Part shown: positions 17,296 to 25,573 of the stretch, piece by piece | Position numbering within the stretch: position 1 is the first letter of the stretch | Layout: every line of letters starts with the position of its first letter | DNA from: Alistipes sp. | Lineage (GTDB): Bacteria > Bacteroidota > Bacteroidia > Bacteroidales > Rikenellaceae | Length of the DNA: 64,000 nucleotides | Direction: 5' to 3' | Assembly: GCA_017463615.1 (NCBI GenBank) | Contig: JAFTOU010000027.1 | Coordinates: 124,001 to 188,000, forward strand | The notes under the pieces: generated by a model | Seen by the model: only the letters and a program-made list of their open reading frames with translations | What the model was told of the DNA's origin: nothing | The model's database searches: none | Translations under genes and position numbers: made by a program

Positions 17296-18088
17296 AGAAT
17301 CGTGTATAGTTGTCATAAAATCCCTCACTCTCAGGCGAGATATACTCCATAACCTTCTTTCCTGCAGCCTTAGCCTGCTCAAGCAGAGCACTATCCACAG
17401 AGGCGGAGCCTGCAATAACGCCATCAATCTGAGACATAACGAAAGAGTAGAGATTTTCGTATGAAGGAGTGTCAATAATTGATACATTTTCATCAACAAT
17501 GCCCTCGCCCTCTATCTTATCCTTCAAATCTGCGGCAAGCGGAGTGGTAAAACGGTCCTCGTAGAGCGAAGAGACGATCTTCACATCGCGAAAGATTGGG
17601 TCGTTGTTAAACACCTTGCGCAGGTAGAGCGGAGCAATAGATGAGAACCAGCCGTGGCAGTGGACAATATCCGGTGTCCAGCGCAGCTTCTTTACCGTCT
17701 CCAGCACACCGCGAGCGAAGAATACCATACGCTCGTCGTTATCGGCAAACTCTACGCCCTCCTCGTCTCGTACCACCGCACGACGCGAGAAGAAGTCCTC
17801 GTTGTCGATAAAGTATATCTGAATACGCGCCGAAGGGATAGAGGCAACCTTGATGATTAGCTGGTGGTCATTGTCATCAATGATAAGGTTCATACCCGAC
17901 AGACGGATAACCTCGTGCAGCTGATTACGACGCTCGTTGATGCAGCCATAACGAGGCATAAAGGTGCGAATCTCGTTTCCGCACTCCTGCATCGCCTGCG
18001 ACAACTCGCGACAGAGCTTAGACTCCTCGTTCTCAGGCAGATAAGGCATTATCTGCTGACAGATATATAGAATCTTGTGTTTTGACAT
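17279..18088 (-). CDS. One-domain glycogen/starch synthase (GT5 N-terminal domain)
   Basis: 269 residues that resemble only the N-terminal Rossmann half of GlgA: KILYICQQIMPYLPENEESK at the start, then DIVHCHGWFSSIAPLYL and KIVSSLYEDRF. The C-terminal nucleotide-sugar domain of ordinary 480-residue GlgA is missing, without any sign of a frameshift (the downstream DUF4270 frame is unrelated). This short form is common and conserved in Bacteroidota, so it is not a broken gene. Whether it is catalytically active alone is unknown to me. A branching enzyme gene is elsewhere in the window (55192-57222). Confidence 0.85.
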   Translation of the reverse strand: MSKHKILYICQQIMPYLPENEESKLCRELSQAMQECGNEIRTFMPRYGCINERRNQLHEVIRLSGMNLIIDDNDHQLIIKVASIPSARIQIYFIDNEDFFSRRAVVRDEEGVEFADNDERMVFFARGVLETVKKLRWTPDIVHCHGWFSSIAPLYLRKVFNNDPIFRDVKIVSSLYEDRFTTPLAADLKDKIEGEGIVDENVSIIDTPSYENLYSFVMSQIDGVIAGSASVDSALLEQAKAAGKKVMEYISPESEGFYDNYTRFYDELF

Positions 18089-18143
18089 AAAACTTATATT
18101 TTATAGAGGTCGTCGGGCATTAAAAAGCCGAGCAATCTCTCTG

Positions 18144-18151
18144 CAAAGTTA
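18144..18151 (-). promoter_or_regulatory. -7 box for glycogen synthase/DUF4270
   Basis: The minus strand reads TAACTTTG, 55 bp before the glycogen synthase ATG and just beyond the queA stop. A -33 TTTG at the right distance is not evident. Confidence 0.5.
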
Positions 18152-18162
18152 GCAAATTTTTT

Positions 18163-19212
18163 CTACAAAATCAACATCGCATCGCCATAAGTTCCGAAAC
18201 GGTAACCCTCGGCAACTGCCACATCGTAGGCCTTCATAACCTTCTCATAACCACCGAAAGCAGCCACCATCATCAGCTGTGTAGACTCTGGCAGGTGGAG
18301 GTTAGAGACCATCGCATCGGCAACGGTAAAGTCGTAAGGCGCGAAGATAAACTTATTGGTCCAGCCATTCTGAGGCTTAATCATACCGTGGGTAGAGACT
18401 ACGGTCTCCAGCGTACGCATAACGGTAGTACCGATAGCCACAATCTTGTGTCCATCGCGCTTAGAGCCATTTATCTCGCCTGCAGTCTGCTCCGATACGA
18501 AGTACTGCTCGGAGTCTACCTTATGCTTAGACAGGTCCTCAACATCTACACTGCGGAAGTTACCGAGACCTGCGTGCAGAGTGATAAACGAACGCTCTAT
18601 ACCCTTGATTTCCATCCACTTAAGCAGGTGCTTTGAGAAGTGCATACCAGCCGTAGGTGCAACCACTGCGCCCTCCTTCTCGGCATAGATTGTCTGGTAA
18701 CGCTCGGCATCCTCAGGCTCTACGGTCTTGCGCACCCAGCGTGGCAGCGGGGTCTCGCCCAAGCGATAGAGAGTAGCCTTAAACTCCTCATAAGAGCCGT
18801 CGTAGAGGAATCGGAGAGTTCTGCCGCGGGAGGTTGTATTGTCAATAACCTCTGCGCCCAGAATATCATCCTCGCCAAAGTAGAGCTTATTGCCGATACG
18901 AATCTTGCGGGCAGGGTCTACCAGTACATCCCACAGGCGCAGCTCCTGGTTGAGCTCGCGGAGCAGGAAGATCTCAATCTCGGCACCCGTCTTCTCCTTA
19001 TTTCCATAGAGGCGTGCAGGGAATACCTTTGTGTCGTTGAAGACAAAGCGGTCCTGCTCCTCAAAGTAGTCCAGAATATCCTTAAAGAGACGATGTTCAA
19101 TCTCGCCTGTATCGCGGTGGAGCACCAACAGACGCGAGTCATCACGATTAATAGTCGGATACTGAGCAATCAGTTCCGGCTTAAAATCAAATCCGTAATG
19201 CGAAAGTTTCAT
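18163..19212 (-). CDS. queA: S-adenosylmethionine:tRNA ribosyltransferase-isomerase
   Basis: 349 residues, full length. The N-terminal [11 protein letters not shown], then the family signatures [32 protein letters not shown] and [19 protein letters not shown] are present. The enzyme moves the ribosyl part of SAM to preQ1 in tRNA to give epoxyqueuosine. It is third in a uppP-truB-queA minus-strand cluster, 43 bp after truB. Confidence 0.96.
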   Translation of the reverse strand: MKLSHYGFDFKPELIAQYPTINRDDSRLLVLHRDTGEIEHRLFKDILDYFEEQDRFVFNDTKVFPARLYGNKEKTGAEIEIFLLRELNQELRLWDVLVDPARKIRIGNKLYFGEDDILGAEVIDNTTSRGRTLRFLYDGSYEEFKATLYRLGETPLPRWVRKTVEPEDAERYQTIYAEKEGAVVAPTAGMHFSKHLLKWMEIKGIERSFITLHAGLGNFRSVDVEDLSKHKVDSEQYFVSEQTAGEINGSKRDGHKIVAIGTTVMRTLETVVSTHGMIKPQNGWTNKFIFAPYDFTVADAMVSNLHLPESTQLMMVAAFGGYEKVMKAYDVAVAEGYRFGTYGDAMLIL

Positions 19213-19255
19213 ATATTTTTACAAAAAAAGTATCAATGTTACTACGAATTTTTTG

Positions 19256-19969
19256 CTATTTTGTTTCAGCGTCTGACAAAATTTTCAAAAAATCTTCAAG
19301 TTGCATAGCATTTTCGGCTCTGAACTCGCCACTTGCCGTACGGCGGAGCGATGTCAGATAGGCTCCACTATTCAGCGCCTCGCCTATCTCCTGCGCAAGC
19401 GAGCGGATATATGTACCCTTGCTACACTCCACGCGGATGCGAATCTTCGGCAGCTCGTAGTTCTCAAGGGTCAGCGAGTAGATATTTATCAGCGCCTTCT
19501 TCAGCTCCACATCCTCGCCCTGACGAGCAAACTCGTAGGCACGCACGCCCTCAACCTTCTTTGCTGAGTAGAGGGGTGGCGACTGCAATCGCTCGCCCTT
19601 GAGGCTCTCAAGTGCCTGAAGGACAAGCTGCTCGGTGATATGCTCCGTAGGGTAGGTCTTATCCACGGGGTGCTCCATATCGTAGCTGGGCGTTGTCGCT
19701 CCAAGCATCAGCTCGGCAACATACTCCTTGCGCTCCGCCTGCAGGGCATCTACGCGCTTTGTAGCACGACCTATGCAGACCAGCAGCACACCTGTAGCCA
19801 AGGGGTCAAGCGTACCTGCATGGCCCACCTTAATCTTTCGGTAGCCCATACGCTGCAGGCGAAACTTCACCTTACGCACCACATCTGCCGAGGTCCACTC
19901 CAGCGGCTTATCAATAACGGCTACATAGCCATCCTCTACCAAATTTATATCCTTCAAATCTGCCATCAT
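19256..19969 (-). CDS. truB: tRNA pseudouridine-55 synthase
   Basis: 237 residues. The catalytic Asp55 is in KVGHAGTLDPLATGVLL, preceded by DKPLEWTSADVVRKVK, and YSAKKVEGVRAYEFAR follows. It makes pseudouridine 55 in the tRNA T-loop. The start could be the first or second Met (19969 or 19966). The gap to uppP is 6 bp. Confidence 0.95.
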   Translation of the reverse strand: MMADLKDINLVEDGYVAVIDKPLEWTSADVVRKVKFRLQRMGYRKIKVGHAGTLDPLATGVLLVCIGRATKRVDALQAERKEYVAELMLGATTPSYDMEHPVDKTYPTEHITEQLVLQALESLKGERLQSPPLYSAKKVEGVRAYEFARQGEDVELKKALINIYSLTLENYELPKIRIRVECSKGTYIRSLAQEIGEALNSGAYLTSLRRTASGEFRAENAMQLEDFLKILSDAETK

Positions 19970-19975
19970 ACCTTA

Positions 19976-20764
19976 TTATAATATATAAGCCGCCAGCGCA
20001 ACCACACCTGCAAGGGCGCAGTAGAGCGCAAACCAAATCAACTTGCCGCGCTTGACAACCTCTATCATCCACTTGCAAGCTACGCAGCCCGTAACAAATG
20101 CTGCCACAAAGCCGGCAACTAATGGCAGGGTCTCTACCCCACCGCCAAACTCGCCCTTGAGGCAGTCCAACAGAGCATTTCCCAAAATCGGAGGGAGCAC
20201 CATCAGGAACGAGAACTGCGCAACAGCATCCTTCTTATTTCCCAGCAGCAGACCCGTAGCTATGGTCGTGCCCGAGCGCGAGAGACCCGGAAGAACAGCT
20301 ACCGCCTGCGACAAACCGATGATAAAGGCGTCGCGGTAGGAGATATCCTCCCTCTGACGAGGCTTTGCGTAGTAGGCAAAGGTGAGCAACACCGATGTTA
20401 CCAACAGCATAACGCCCACGACGGCTATAGATGAAAATGCCACCTCAATGTAATCCTTGAAGAGTAGACCCACGATGCCTATTGGAATCATAGAGATAAC
20501 AATCTTTAGCACATACGCCTGCTCGGCAGTGAATGTGCGACTGAAAACGCCCTTGATAAGTCGCCAAATCTCCGCCCAGAGAATCACTATCGTGCTCAGC
20601 ACCGTTGCCGCATGGAGGGCAAGGCTGAAGGTCAAATCGCTCTCAGGGTCAAGATTTACACCCAAGAGCTCGTTTGCTAACTGCAGATGACCGCTACTTG
20701 AGACGGGCAGAAACTCCGTAAGTCCCTGCACAATACCCAGAATTATCGCCTGTAAAGTATCCAT
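19976..20764 (-). CDS. uppP: Undecaprenyl-diphosphatase
   Basis: 262 residues from the ATG at 20764. An upstream Met in the same frame falls before the promoter boxes at 20788-20818 and is rejected. The two BacA/UppP signatures are present: [18 protein letters not shown] near the N-terminus and [16 protein letters not shown] further on. Seven to eight membrane helices are visible as hydrophobic runs. It recycles the undecaprenyl carrier for peptidoglycan and O-antigen synthesis at the inner membrane. Confidence 0.95.
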   Translation of the reverse strand: MDTLQAIILGIVQGLTEFLPVSSSGHLQLANELLGVNLDPESDLTFSLALHAATVLSTIVILWAEIWRLIKGVFSRTFTAEQAYVLKIVISMIPIGIVGLLFKDYIEVAFSSIAVVGVMLLVTSVLLTFAYYAKPRQREDISYRDAFIIGLSQAVAVLPGLSRSGTTIATGLLLGNKKDAVAQFSFLMVLPPILGNALLDCLKGEFGGGVETLPLVAGFVAAFVTGCVACKWMIEVVKRGKLIWFALYCALAGVVALAAYIL

Positions 20765-20787
20765 ATTCAAAACGCCAAAAATCCGCG

Positions 20788-20818
20788 CAAAGGTAGTAAA
20801 AAAATCTTGCGTTTGCAA
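20788..20818 (-). promoter_or_regulatory. Promoter of uppP-truB-queA
   Basis: On the minus strand TTG (20816-20818) is followed 20 bp later by TACCTTTG (20788-20795), a full Bacteroidota -33/-7 pair, 23 bp before the uppP ATG. Confidence 0.75.
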
Positions 20819-20829
20819 GATTTTTACTG

Positions 20830-20866
20830 TTGGCTATTAGCTTTTTAGCGGTGTCGCTAAGGCGAC
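20830..20866. repeat. Heptamer repeat with hairpin, copy c
   Basis: TTGGCTA and TTAGCTT are followed by TTTAGCGGTGTCGC, TAAG and GCGAC. The hairpin stem differs from copy b but pairs. It sits between the uppP promoter and structured element 2, which begins 14 bp later. Confidence 0.6.
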
Positions 20867-20880
20867 AGTATTGATTGCCC

Positions 20881-21011
20881 AAATTTGTTGTCAGAGTGCG
20901 GCAGGTACGGCGCATCGTGCGAAATAGCAGTCGCGGATAGTACTAAAAAGGTACAGCCGCGACTGCTATTTAAGGGATGTGGCGTAGATGCCGCACTATC
21001 ACAACAAATTT
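20881..21011 (+). ncRNA. Structured element family, copy 2 (131 nt)
   Basis: Outer stem AAATTTGTTG with CAACAAATTT. The internal loop is TCAG facing ATCA, the second stem AGTGCGGCA with TGCCGCACT, and the third TACGGCGCATC with GATGTGGCGTA (one mismatch, one G.T). The central hairpin has stem AAATAGCAGTCGCGG around ATAGTACTAAAAAGGTACAG. Its 3' arm is coding sequence: it covers the last four codons of the hydrolase gene (20999-21011). Same length and loop bases as the other three copies. Confidence 0.75.
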
Positions 21012-22558
21012 TCCATTCGGAGGAGGGTACAAACAGAGTCGTATGTGCAATTTGCCCAGAAGGTTGGGGTGTAGTTGAGTCGGATGCGCCAGGTGGTTGG
21101 GATTTTGCCGGTGTTTACACACTGAACAACGGTGATGTTGTCAATGAGTGCTTTGGCTTTGGCGCGCATAAGCTCGTCCCCGGTGAGCTGGTAGAGGTCG
21201 AGCATTGCATTTGCGACATTGCAGGTGCTATTATCCACAGGCATCTGGTACTTATACTGCTCGTATACGCACGGAGTGCTATCGGTCTTGTAGCCACTCT
21301 CGTTCAGCGGCATATCCCAGTGAACAAACTGGTCCTCGCTAAAGCGGACAAGCTCGTAGGCGGTAGCCACCTCCGCCTCCGAAGCGCCACGGCAGAGCAG
21401 ATATGTAGCATAAGGGGCTGCTGTGCAGTTAGTTAGGTTTTCGTAAGGCTGCAGACCCTCCACATTTGTATCCTCAAACTGACCTGTCATATCAAAGCTC
21501 TCAAGGATATGGCGTGCCATCCACTGCTCACCACGCAAGCGGGCAGCGGCATACTCCGTCCTGCCATAGTCGCGCTCAAGGCGCAGGAAGTAGCGGAGCA
21601 GAGGGTGCAACATAGCCTTGACATCGTTCACGGGCTCGCCCGTAGCGAAGTCGTACTTGATATGCCATGAGCCATCCTCGTTCTGCAGGGTGAGGTAGGT
21701 ATTGGCGATACCCACCGCCTGCTCAAGATAGAGGTTGTCGCCCGTAGCGTCGTAGAGGTCAAGGTATGCCTCGCCTGCCGATGCAGCCTCCATAGCCATC
21801 GTGCGGCCCTGATTCCAGCTACGGCTTGAGTGTACCAAGTTTTTGTAGTATGTCGGCGGAAAGTATGCCAGTCGCTCGCCAGGCTTGCGGGCGTGGTCTA
21901 TAAGAAACTGCGCCGCATTGCGAGCAATAGATAGCGCCTCGTCACGATATTGCGGAGCGGTCTTAGCCAGCAGCGTCTCCACCTGCACCACCGCGCCGAT
22001 AATCTTGCACGGGTAGGTAAAGTGGGTGTAGCTCATATCTGGCTCGGTGCTATGCTTGAAGTTCTGCACCGCGGGCATGGTGTGCACATAGAGCATACCG
22101 AGGATAGCCGCCTCGCGGTAGCCACGCACAGCACCCGTATAGGGAGGGTTGAAGCCATAGTCGCGGAAGAAGCTGCGCTCGCCAGCCGTACCTACCGCAA
22201 CACCCTTACTATCAATACCTTCCACCTTCAGAGTAACATCCACACCCTGCGGAATGCTGTTCCATATCGGTGCGAGGCTCTGCTGTGGTGAGTCAGCCTT
22301 GAAGCTCCAGCTCTTGCCACACTCGCAGGTGGCGGTGTAGAGATAGCTCTCCGCCCCCTCAACCGCCTGAAAATCAAAGGCTGGGGCGTAGATAAACTTA
22401 CCTGCAAAGCCGTTCCAGAATGGGCGGTCGTCACTCCCTGGGTGCACAGGTGTAAGGTACTCGGCTGCTGCCAGCTCTGTAAGGCGCTGGTTTGCATCCT
22501 TAGGCGCACAAGCGACCACCGCACCCAGTAGCGCGATGGCACAAATAAACTTTTTCAT
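20999..22558 (-). CDS. Lipoprotein with alpha/alpha-barrel glycosidase-like domain
   Basis: 519 residues. The signal peptide ends in GAVVACAP with a lipobox Cys, so an exported lipoprotein is predicted. Residues about 40-140 look like an Ig-like accessory domain, and the rest is rich in helical hairpin repeats with aromatic and acidic pairs (SWNQGRTMAMEAASAGEAYL, NEDGSWHIKYDF, YLDLYDATGDNLYLEQA), as in alpha/alpha toroid sugar hydrolases, lyases or epimerases. I do not recognise the family, and no catalytic residues can be named. It ends a three-gene operon with a Gfo/Idh oxidoreductase and tatA, which suggests glycan breakdown. Confidence 0.6.
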   Translation of the reverse strand: MKKFICAIALLGAVVACAPKDANQRLTELAAAEYLTPVHPGSDDRPFWNGFAGKFIYAPAFDFQAVEGAESYLYTATCECGKSWSFKADSPQQSLAPIWNSIPQGVDVTLKVEGIDSKGVAVGTAGERSFFRDYGFNPPYTGAVRGYREAAILGMLYVHTMPAVQNFKHSTEPDMSYTHFTYPCKIIGAVVQVETLLAKTAPQYRDEALSIARNAAQFLIDHARKPGERLAYFPPTYYKNLVHSSRSWNQGRTMAMEAASAGEAYLDLYDATGDNLYLEQAVGIANTYLTLQNEDGSWHIKYDFATGEPVNDVKAMLHPLLRYFLRLERDYGRTEYAAARLRGEQWMARHILESFDMTGQFEDTNVEGLQPYENLTNCTAAPYATYLLCRGASEAEVATAYELVRFSEDQFVHWDMPLNESGYKTDSTPCVYEQYKYQMPVDNSTCNVANAMLDLYQLTGDELMRAKAKALIDNITVVQCVNTGKIPTTWRIRLNYTPTFWANCTYDSVCTLLRMENLL

Positions 22559-22563
22559 ATGCT

Positions 22564-22752
22564 CTATTTTGACTGATTGTCAGTATCTGTAGGGTCCTCC
22601 TTACCATCCATACCGTCGCGGAAGGACTTTACACCCTTGCCTATGCCGCGCATAAGCTCAGGAATCTTCTTGCCACCAAAGAGAAGCAGAACAAGTAGTA
22701 CGATAAGCAGAATCTCCATTCCGCCGAGGTTTCCTATAAATAACAGTTTCAT
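22564..22752 (-). CDS. tatA: Twin-arginine translocase subunit TatA/TatE
   Basis: 62 residues with the TatA plan: one N-terminal membrane helix (MEILLIVLLVLLLFGG), the FGGKKIPEL hinge, an amphipathic helix GIGKGVKSFRDGMD and a short acidic tail. It forms the pore of the Tat system, which exports folded proteins. It sits between an oxidoreductase with a Tat-like signal (2 bp away) and the hydrolase (5 bp away). No tatC is in this window. Confidence 0.9.
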   Translation of the reverse strand: MKLLFIGNLGGMEILLIVLLVLLLFGGKKIPELMRGIGKGVKSFRDGMDGKEDPTDTDNQSK

Positions 22753-22754
22753 AT

Positions 22755-24176
22755 CTATCCTATTTTAACTTTTTTCATTGATAAACGGCTCTTCTCGGCC
22801 TTGAAGCCGATGATGTGACTCTCAATAGAGGCGTCAATAGTGCTTGAGAGCTTTGTTGCATCCTGCGAAGCCACAGCCTCCACGAAGTCGCGCGCCAAAG
22901 CGTGGTCGCCACCGCCATGACCTGCGTGCTTATACTCCGCCATCTCGGCAACATTCTTATGCCATACACGCTGCTTATTGGAGCGGAAGTCGTAGACGGT
23001 GAACTTCTTACCATCGCCCTCAATATAGCCCGTAGTACCCATGATGCGCGTTCTACGGCCACCCCACGGAGTGAAGGCGTCCATAGTAAAGCTCGCCGTA
23101 ACGCCACCCTCAAAGAGCATTGTTGTAACATAGTGGTCCGGCTGGTTGTTGTCGCAGTGGTATACGCAGCGGCCGAACATCGTGGTGCGAATCTTCTCCA
23201 TAATAGCCGCCTCGTCCTTACGGTCCGGCAGGTCAAAGACACCCAAGTGGCGCTTGCGACGAACATATATATCTATAGCCGAGTATGGACAGGTAGCCTC
23301 GTGCGGACAGCCATCGGTGCAGCGTGCAGGGGCACCCTGAGGGGCATTCTCAGCCTTGAAGTGCATAAGCGTACCCTCGGCAGCAATCTGCAGGCACGGC
23401 TTGTCTACTATCCAGCGGATGATGTCAAGGTCGTGGCAACTCTTGGCAAGGATGATAGGCGTAGTCTGGTTGCTATCACGCCACTTACCACGCACATAGG
23501 AGTGTGCCATGTGGGCATACTGGATAGGCTCCATGTGCTGTATGCTTACAAGGTCGCCAATCATACCCGAGTGCACCGCCTCGCGCATAGCGATAAAGTA
23601 CGGAGCATAGCGCAACACATGGCAGATAGCCACGATGCGGTTGTACCTCTTTGCCTGAGCAAGGATAGCCTTACACTCGCGCTCGGTCTGCGCTGCAGGC
23701 TTCTCCAACAGCACATCGTAGCCCATCTCAAGGGCCTTCATACAAGGCTCGTAGTGCAAATCGTCGGGCGTTGCGATGATGACAGCATCGGCGAACTTCT
23801 CGCGAGTAAAGACCTCGCTCCAGTCGCCAAAGCAGTTCTGCTTATCAATCTTATGAGCCTTGGCAGTGCGGTTCTTGCGGAAGTTGTTGATATCCGACAC
23901 GCCCACAATCTGCATAGTATCGGGGAACTGAGTGGCATACTTGCCGTATGTAGTACCGCGGCTACCCGCACCGATGATTATCGCCGTAATGGCACGGTCG
24001 GTCTTTGCCTTGAGAGAGCGGACGGGGAAGTCCAGGTCGGGGTGGGTCTTGCTACCACTCTTTGCAGGTGCAGCCTCCGCAGAGGATGTTGCTGCCATAA
24101 CGGCATTATCCACACCGAGCAGCGATGCGCCAACGGTGAGCATTCCAAGTCGCTTGAGAAACTCTTTTCTATCCAT
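22755..24176 (-). CDS. Gfo/Idh/MocA oxidoreductase with Tat-like signal
   Basis: 473 residues. The N-terminus DRKEFLKRLGMLTVGASLLG is like a Tat signal (consensus S/T-R-R-x-F-L-K) with Arg-Lys in place of Arg-Arg. The NAD site GAGSRG is at 69-74 and the EKPAAQT motif follows later. An inserted Cys-rich stretch, CTDGCPHEATCPYSA, is unusual for sugar dehydrogenases and could bind a metal or form disulfides. GH109 glycosidases share this fold and export route, but a glycosidase role is not shown. Exported Bacteroidales members often act on sugars. Confidence 0.8.
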   Translation of the reverse strand: MDRKEFLKRLGMLTVGASLLGVDNAVMAATSSAEAAPAKSGSKTHPDLDFPVRSLKAKTDRAITAIIIGAGSRGTTYGKYATQFPDTMQIVGVSDINNFRKNRTAKAHKIDKQNCFGDWSEVFTREKFADAVIIATPDDLHYEPCMKALEMGYDVLLEKPAAQTERECKAILAQAKRYNRIVAICHVLRYAPYFIAMREAVHSGMIGDLVSIQHMEPIQYAHMAHSYVRGKWRDSNQTTPIILAKSCHDLDIIRWIVDKPCLQIAAEGTLMHFKAENAPQGAPARCTDGCPHEATCPYSAIDIYVRRKRHLGVFDLPDRKDEAAIMEKIRTTMFGRCVYHCDNNQPDHYVTTMLFEGGVTASFTMDAFTPWGGRRTRIMGTTGYIEGDGKKFTVYDFRSNKQRVWHKNVAEMAEYKHAGHGGGDHALARDFVEAVASQDATKLSSTIDASIESHIIGFKAEKSRLSMKKVKIG

Positions 24177-24200
24177 AGTGAAGTTTTAGGGTATATAGTA

Positions 24201-24231
24201 CAAAGATAGGGTTTTTTATTCATAATTGCAA
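24201..24231 (-). promoter_or_regulatory. Promoter of the oxidoreductase-tatA-hydrolase operon
   Basis: On the minus strand TTG (24229-24231) stands 20 bp before TATCTTTG (24201-24208), with the ATG 25 bp downstream. Confidence 0.75.
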
Positions 24232-24296
24232 GGATATGGACCAAATTACTGGCGTTGTTTTTGCTTTTGATGCGGTGTAACCAAAATCTAACGATT

Positions 24297-24887
24297 ATGA
24301 AACGAAAAATTGTAGCCGCACTATTAGTGCTGGCAGTTGCGGGGACGGGAGTGATTATGGTCACCTCGCAGCAGAGTAAACACTCCGAGTCGGCAGCAGC
24401 ATCGCAGGAGCAGGAGCCGATAAATGACACCCGAGAGCAGCGACACAAGGAGCGCGAACAGCGACGAGCCGCACGACTTGCCGAGTATGAGCGGTATATG
24501 GACTCTATCGTGATGGCGCGCAACTTCAAGTTTATCCCCTCCTCCGTCCAGCAGGAACCCGCAGGGAGTACCCGCCTGATAAACAACCCCAACTACGAAC
24601 TCTCCGTATGGGATACCGAGGTGGATGTCTGCCTGCCGTATATCAAGGGCGTAACACCACCCTACTACTTCGTACTGCTGAACTATACGCTGCCTTCAGT
24701 TACGGGATATATTACCGAGCAGACCCGCGACGGCTGGAATGTATCCTTCTCCACCTCTCTCTTCTCTGCCACAACCTACCGCTTCTCGCTTGACATCTTC
24801 TCCAGCTCGGGCAGCGCAACACTCACAATCGCCTCTACCTGGTACCCCGATGTGCAGTACAACGGCGCGATTGTAGGGATAAACTAA
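24297..24887 (+). CDS. DUF4251 exported protein
   Basis: 196 residues from the ATG at 24297. The frame opens earlier at 24255, but MKRK followed by a hydrophobic core is the natural signal-peptide start. A charged helix rich in Arg and Glu (about residues 40-65) precedes the beta-rich DUF4251 body, including NPNYELSVWDTEVDVCLPY and the closing STWYPDVQYNGAI. Function unknown; members are usually periplasmic. It stands alone, followed by repeats and a terminator. Confidence 0.75.
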   Translation: MKRKIVAALLVLAVAGTGVIMVTSQQSKHSESAAASQEQEPINDTREQRHKEREQRRAARLAEYERYMDSIVMARNFKFIPSSVQQEPAGSTRLINNPNYELSVWDTEVDVCLPYIKGVTPPYYFVLLNYTLPSVTGYITEQTRDGWNVSFSTSLFSATTYRFSLDIFSSSGSATLTIASTWYPDVQYNGAIVGIN

Positions 24888-24891
24888 CTAT

Positions 24892-24927
24892 TGGCTTTTG
24901 GCCATTAGCCATTGGCTTTTTAGAGGT
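24892..24927. repeat. Heptamer repeat, copy d
   Basis: TTGGCTT, TTGGCCA, TTAGCCA and TTGGCTT run into TTTTAGAGGTAT, as in copies b and g. It begins a few bases after the DUF4251 stop. Confidence 0.6.
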
Positions 24928-24934
24928 ATTTTTT

Positions 24935-25045
24935 ATTAAGGGGTATTAAGGGAGATTAAGGGTTACTAATGGTCGCGTTTCGGACGCTACGCAGTACAAT
25001 TTTGCTACCCTTAGTAGCCCTTAATCTCCCTTAATAACCTTTAAT
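24935..25045. repeat. Long inverted repeat built from ATTAAGGGnn decamers
   Basis: The left arm 24935-24972 and the right arm 25008-25045 are inverted copies, 38 nt with about 4 differences, and share TATTAAGGGAGATTAAGGG. Each arm is itself a tandem of ATTAAGGG plus two bases. The loop is about 35 nt. A fragment of the same motif occurs near 46232. Confidence 0.75.
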
Positions 25046-25052
25046 ATTGCGC

Positions 25053-25088
25053 AAAAAACAGCGATGGGAGCGCCCATCGCTGTTTTTT
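25053..25088 (+). terminator. Terminator downstream of the DUF4251 gene
   Basis: CAGCGATGGG pairs with CCCATCGCTG across a 4-nt AGCG loop, flanked by A-run and T-run, so it could stop transcription from either side. Confidence 0.85.
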
Positions 25089-25122
25089 GAAATAAATACC
25101 GTATAAAATCGGAATTTTTGAT

Positions 25123-25130
25123 TATCTTTG
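25123..25130 (+). promoter_or_regulatory. -7 box before the 25138 gene
   Basis: TATCTTTG lies 7 bp before the ATG at 25138. No TTTG is present at the right distance upstream. Confidence 0.5.
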
Positions 25131-25137
25131 CGCAAAT

Positions 25138-25515
25138 ATGCGACACCTTATCTACATAATAATGACGCTACTCTGCTCGTTTAGTTTTGGGCAGGGTATA
25201 GAGGCCTTTTCCCAGAGGGCAGAGAGTGTAGAGAAGGGCGAGCATAATAGGTTAGAGAGTCGCTATGCGGTGCAGTTGGAGTGTGCACACAGGTGCAACA
25301 ACTATGCGGAGCGTAGCCAGAGCATAAGTGTTCCTACGACGAACATATCCTCTGCCGGCGCAAGGGCAAACCACCATAGGGTGGATAGCATTATAGCCCC
25401 GATGCCGACAGTAGCTGCCGGAGCAATTTTCTCAATACGATTTTCTCTCTATCGTATTTGTAGTAAGCGAGTTATAGATTATTATCTATATACGCTCTGT
25501 TGTTTGCGATTGTGA
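25138..25515 (+). CDS. Small exported protein of unknown function
   Basis: 125 residues. It has a signal-like N-terminus (MRHLIYIIMTLLCSFSFGQG) with probable cleavage after FSFGQ, a polar middle and a hydrophobic C-terminus ending DYYLYTLCCLRL. No family recognised. In favour of a real gene are the -7 promoter box just upstream and the signal peptide. Against it are ordinary composition without recognisable conserved motifs. The next gene begins 58 bp later. Confidence 0.45.
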   Translation: MRHLIYIIMTLLCSFSFGQGIEAFSQRAESVEKGEHNRLESRYAVQLECAHRCNNYAERSQSISVPTTNISSAGARANHHRVDSIIAPMPTVAAGAIFSIRFSLYRICSKRVIDYYLYTLCCLRL

Positions 25516-25573
25516 TTTGGGGCGATATTTTGTACATTTCCAAATCAACATTCTAAAAAACTACAAACAACAG

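Noticed and set aside
17279-18088. Truncated, non-functional glycogen synthase
   Set aside because: One-domain synthases of this size followed by DUF4270 are usual in Bacteroidota, and no frameshift remnant is found.
20881-21011. Interpretation of the structured elements as integron attC sites
   Set aside because: attC sites also follow stop codons, but the RYYYAAC and GTTRRRY core sites and an integrase are missing, and the outer stems vary freely.
22902-24209. Long antisense frame (435 residues) opposite the oxidoreductase
   Set aside because: The sense strand has clear family motifs; the antisense frame results from codon bias and has no recognisable domain.
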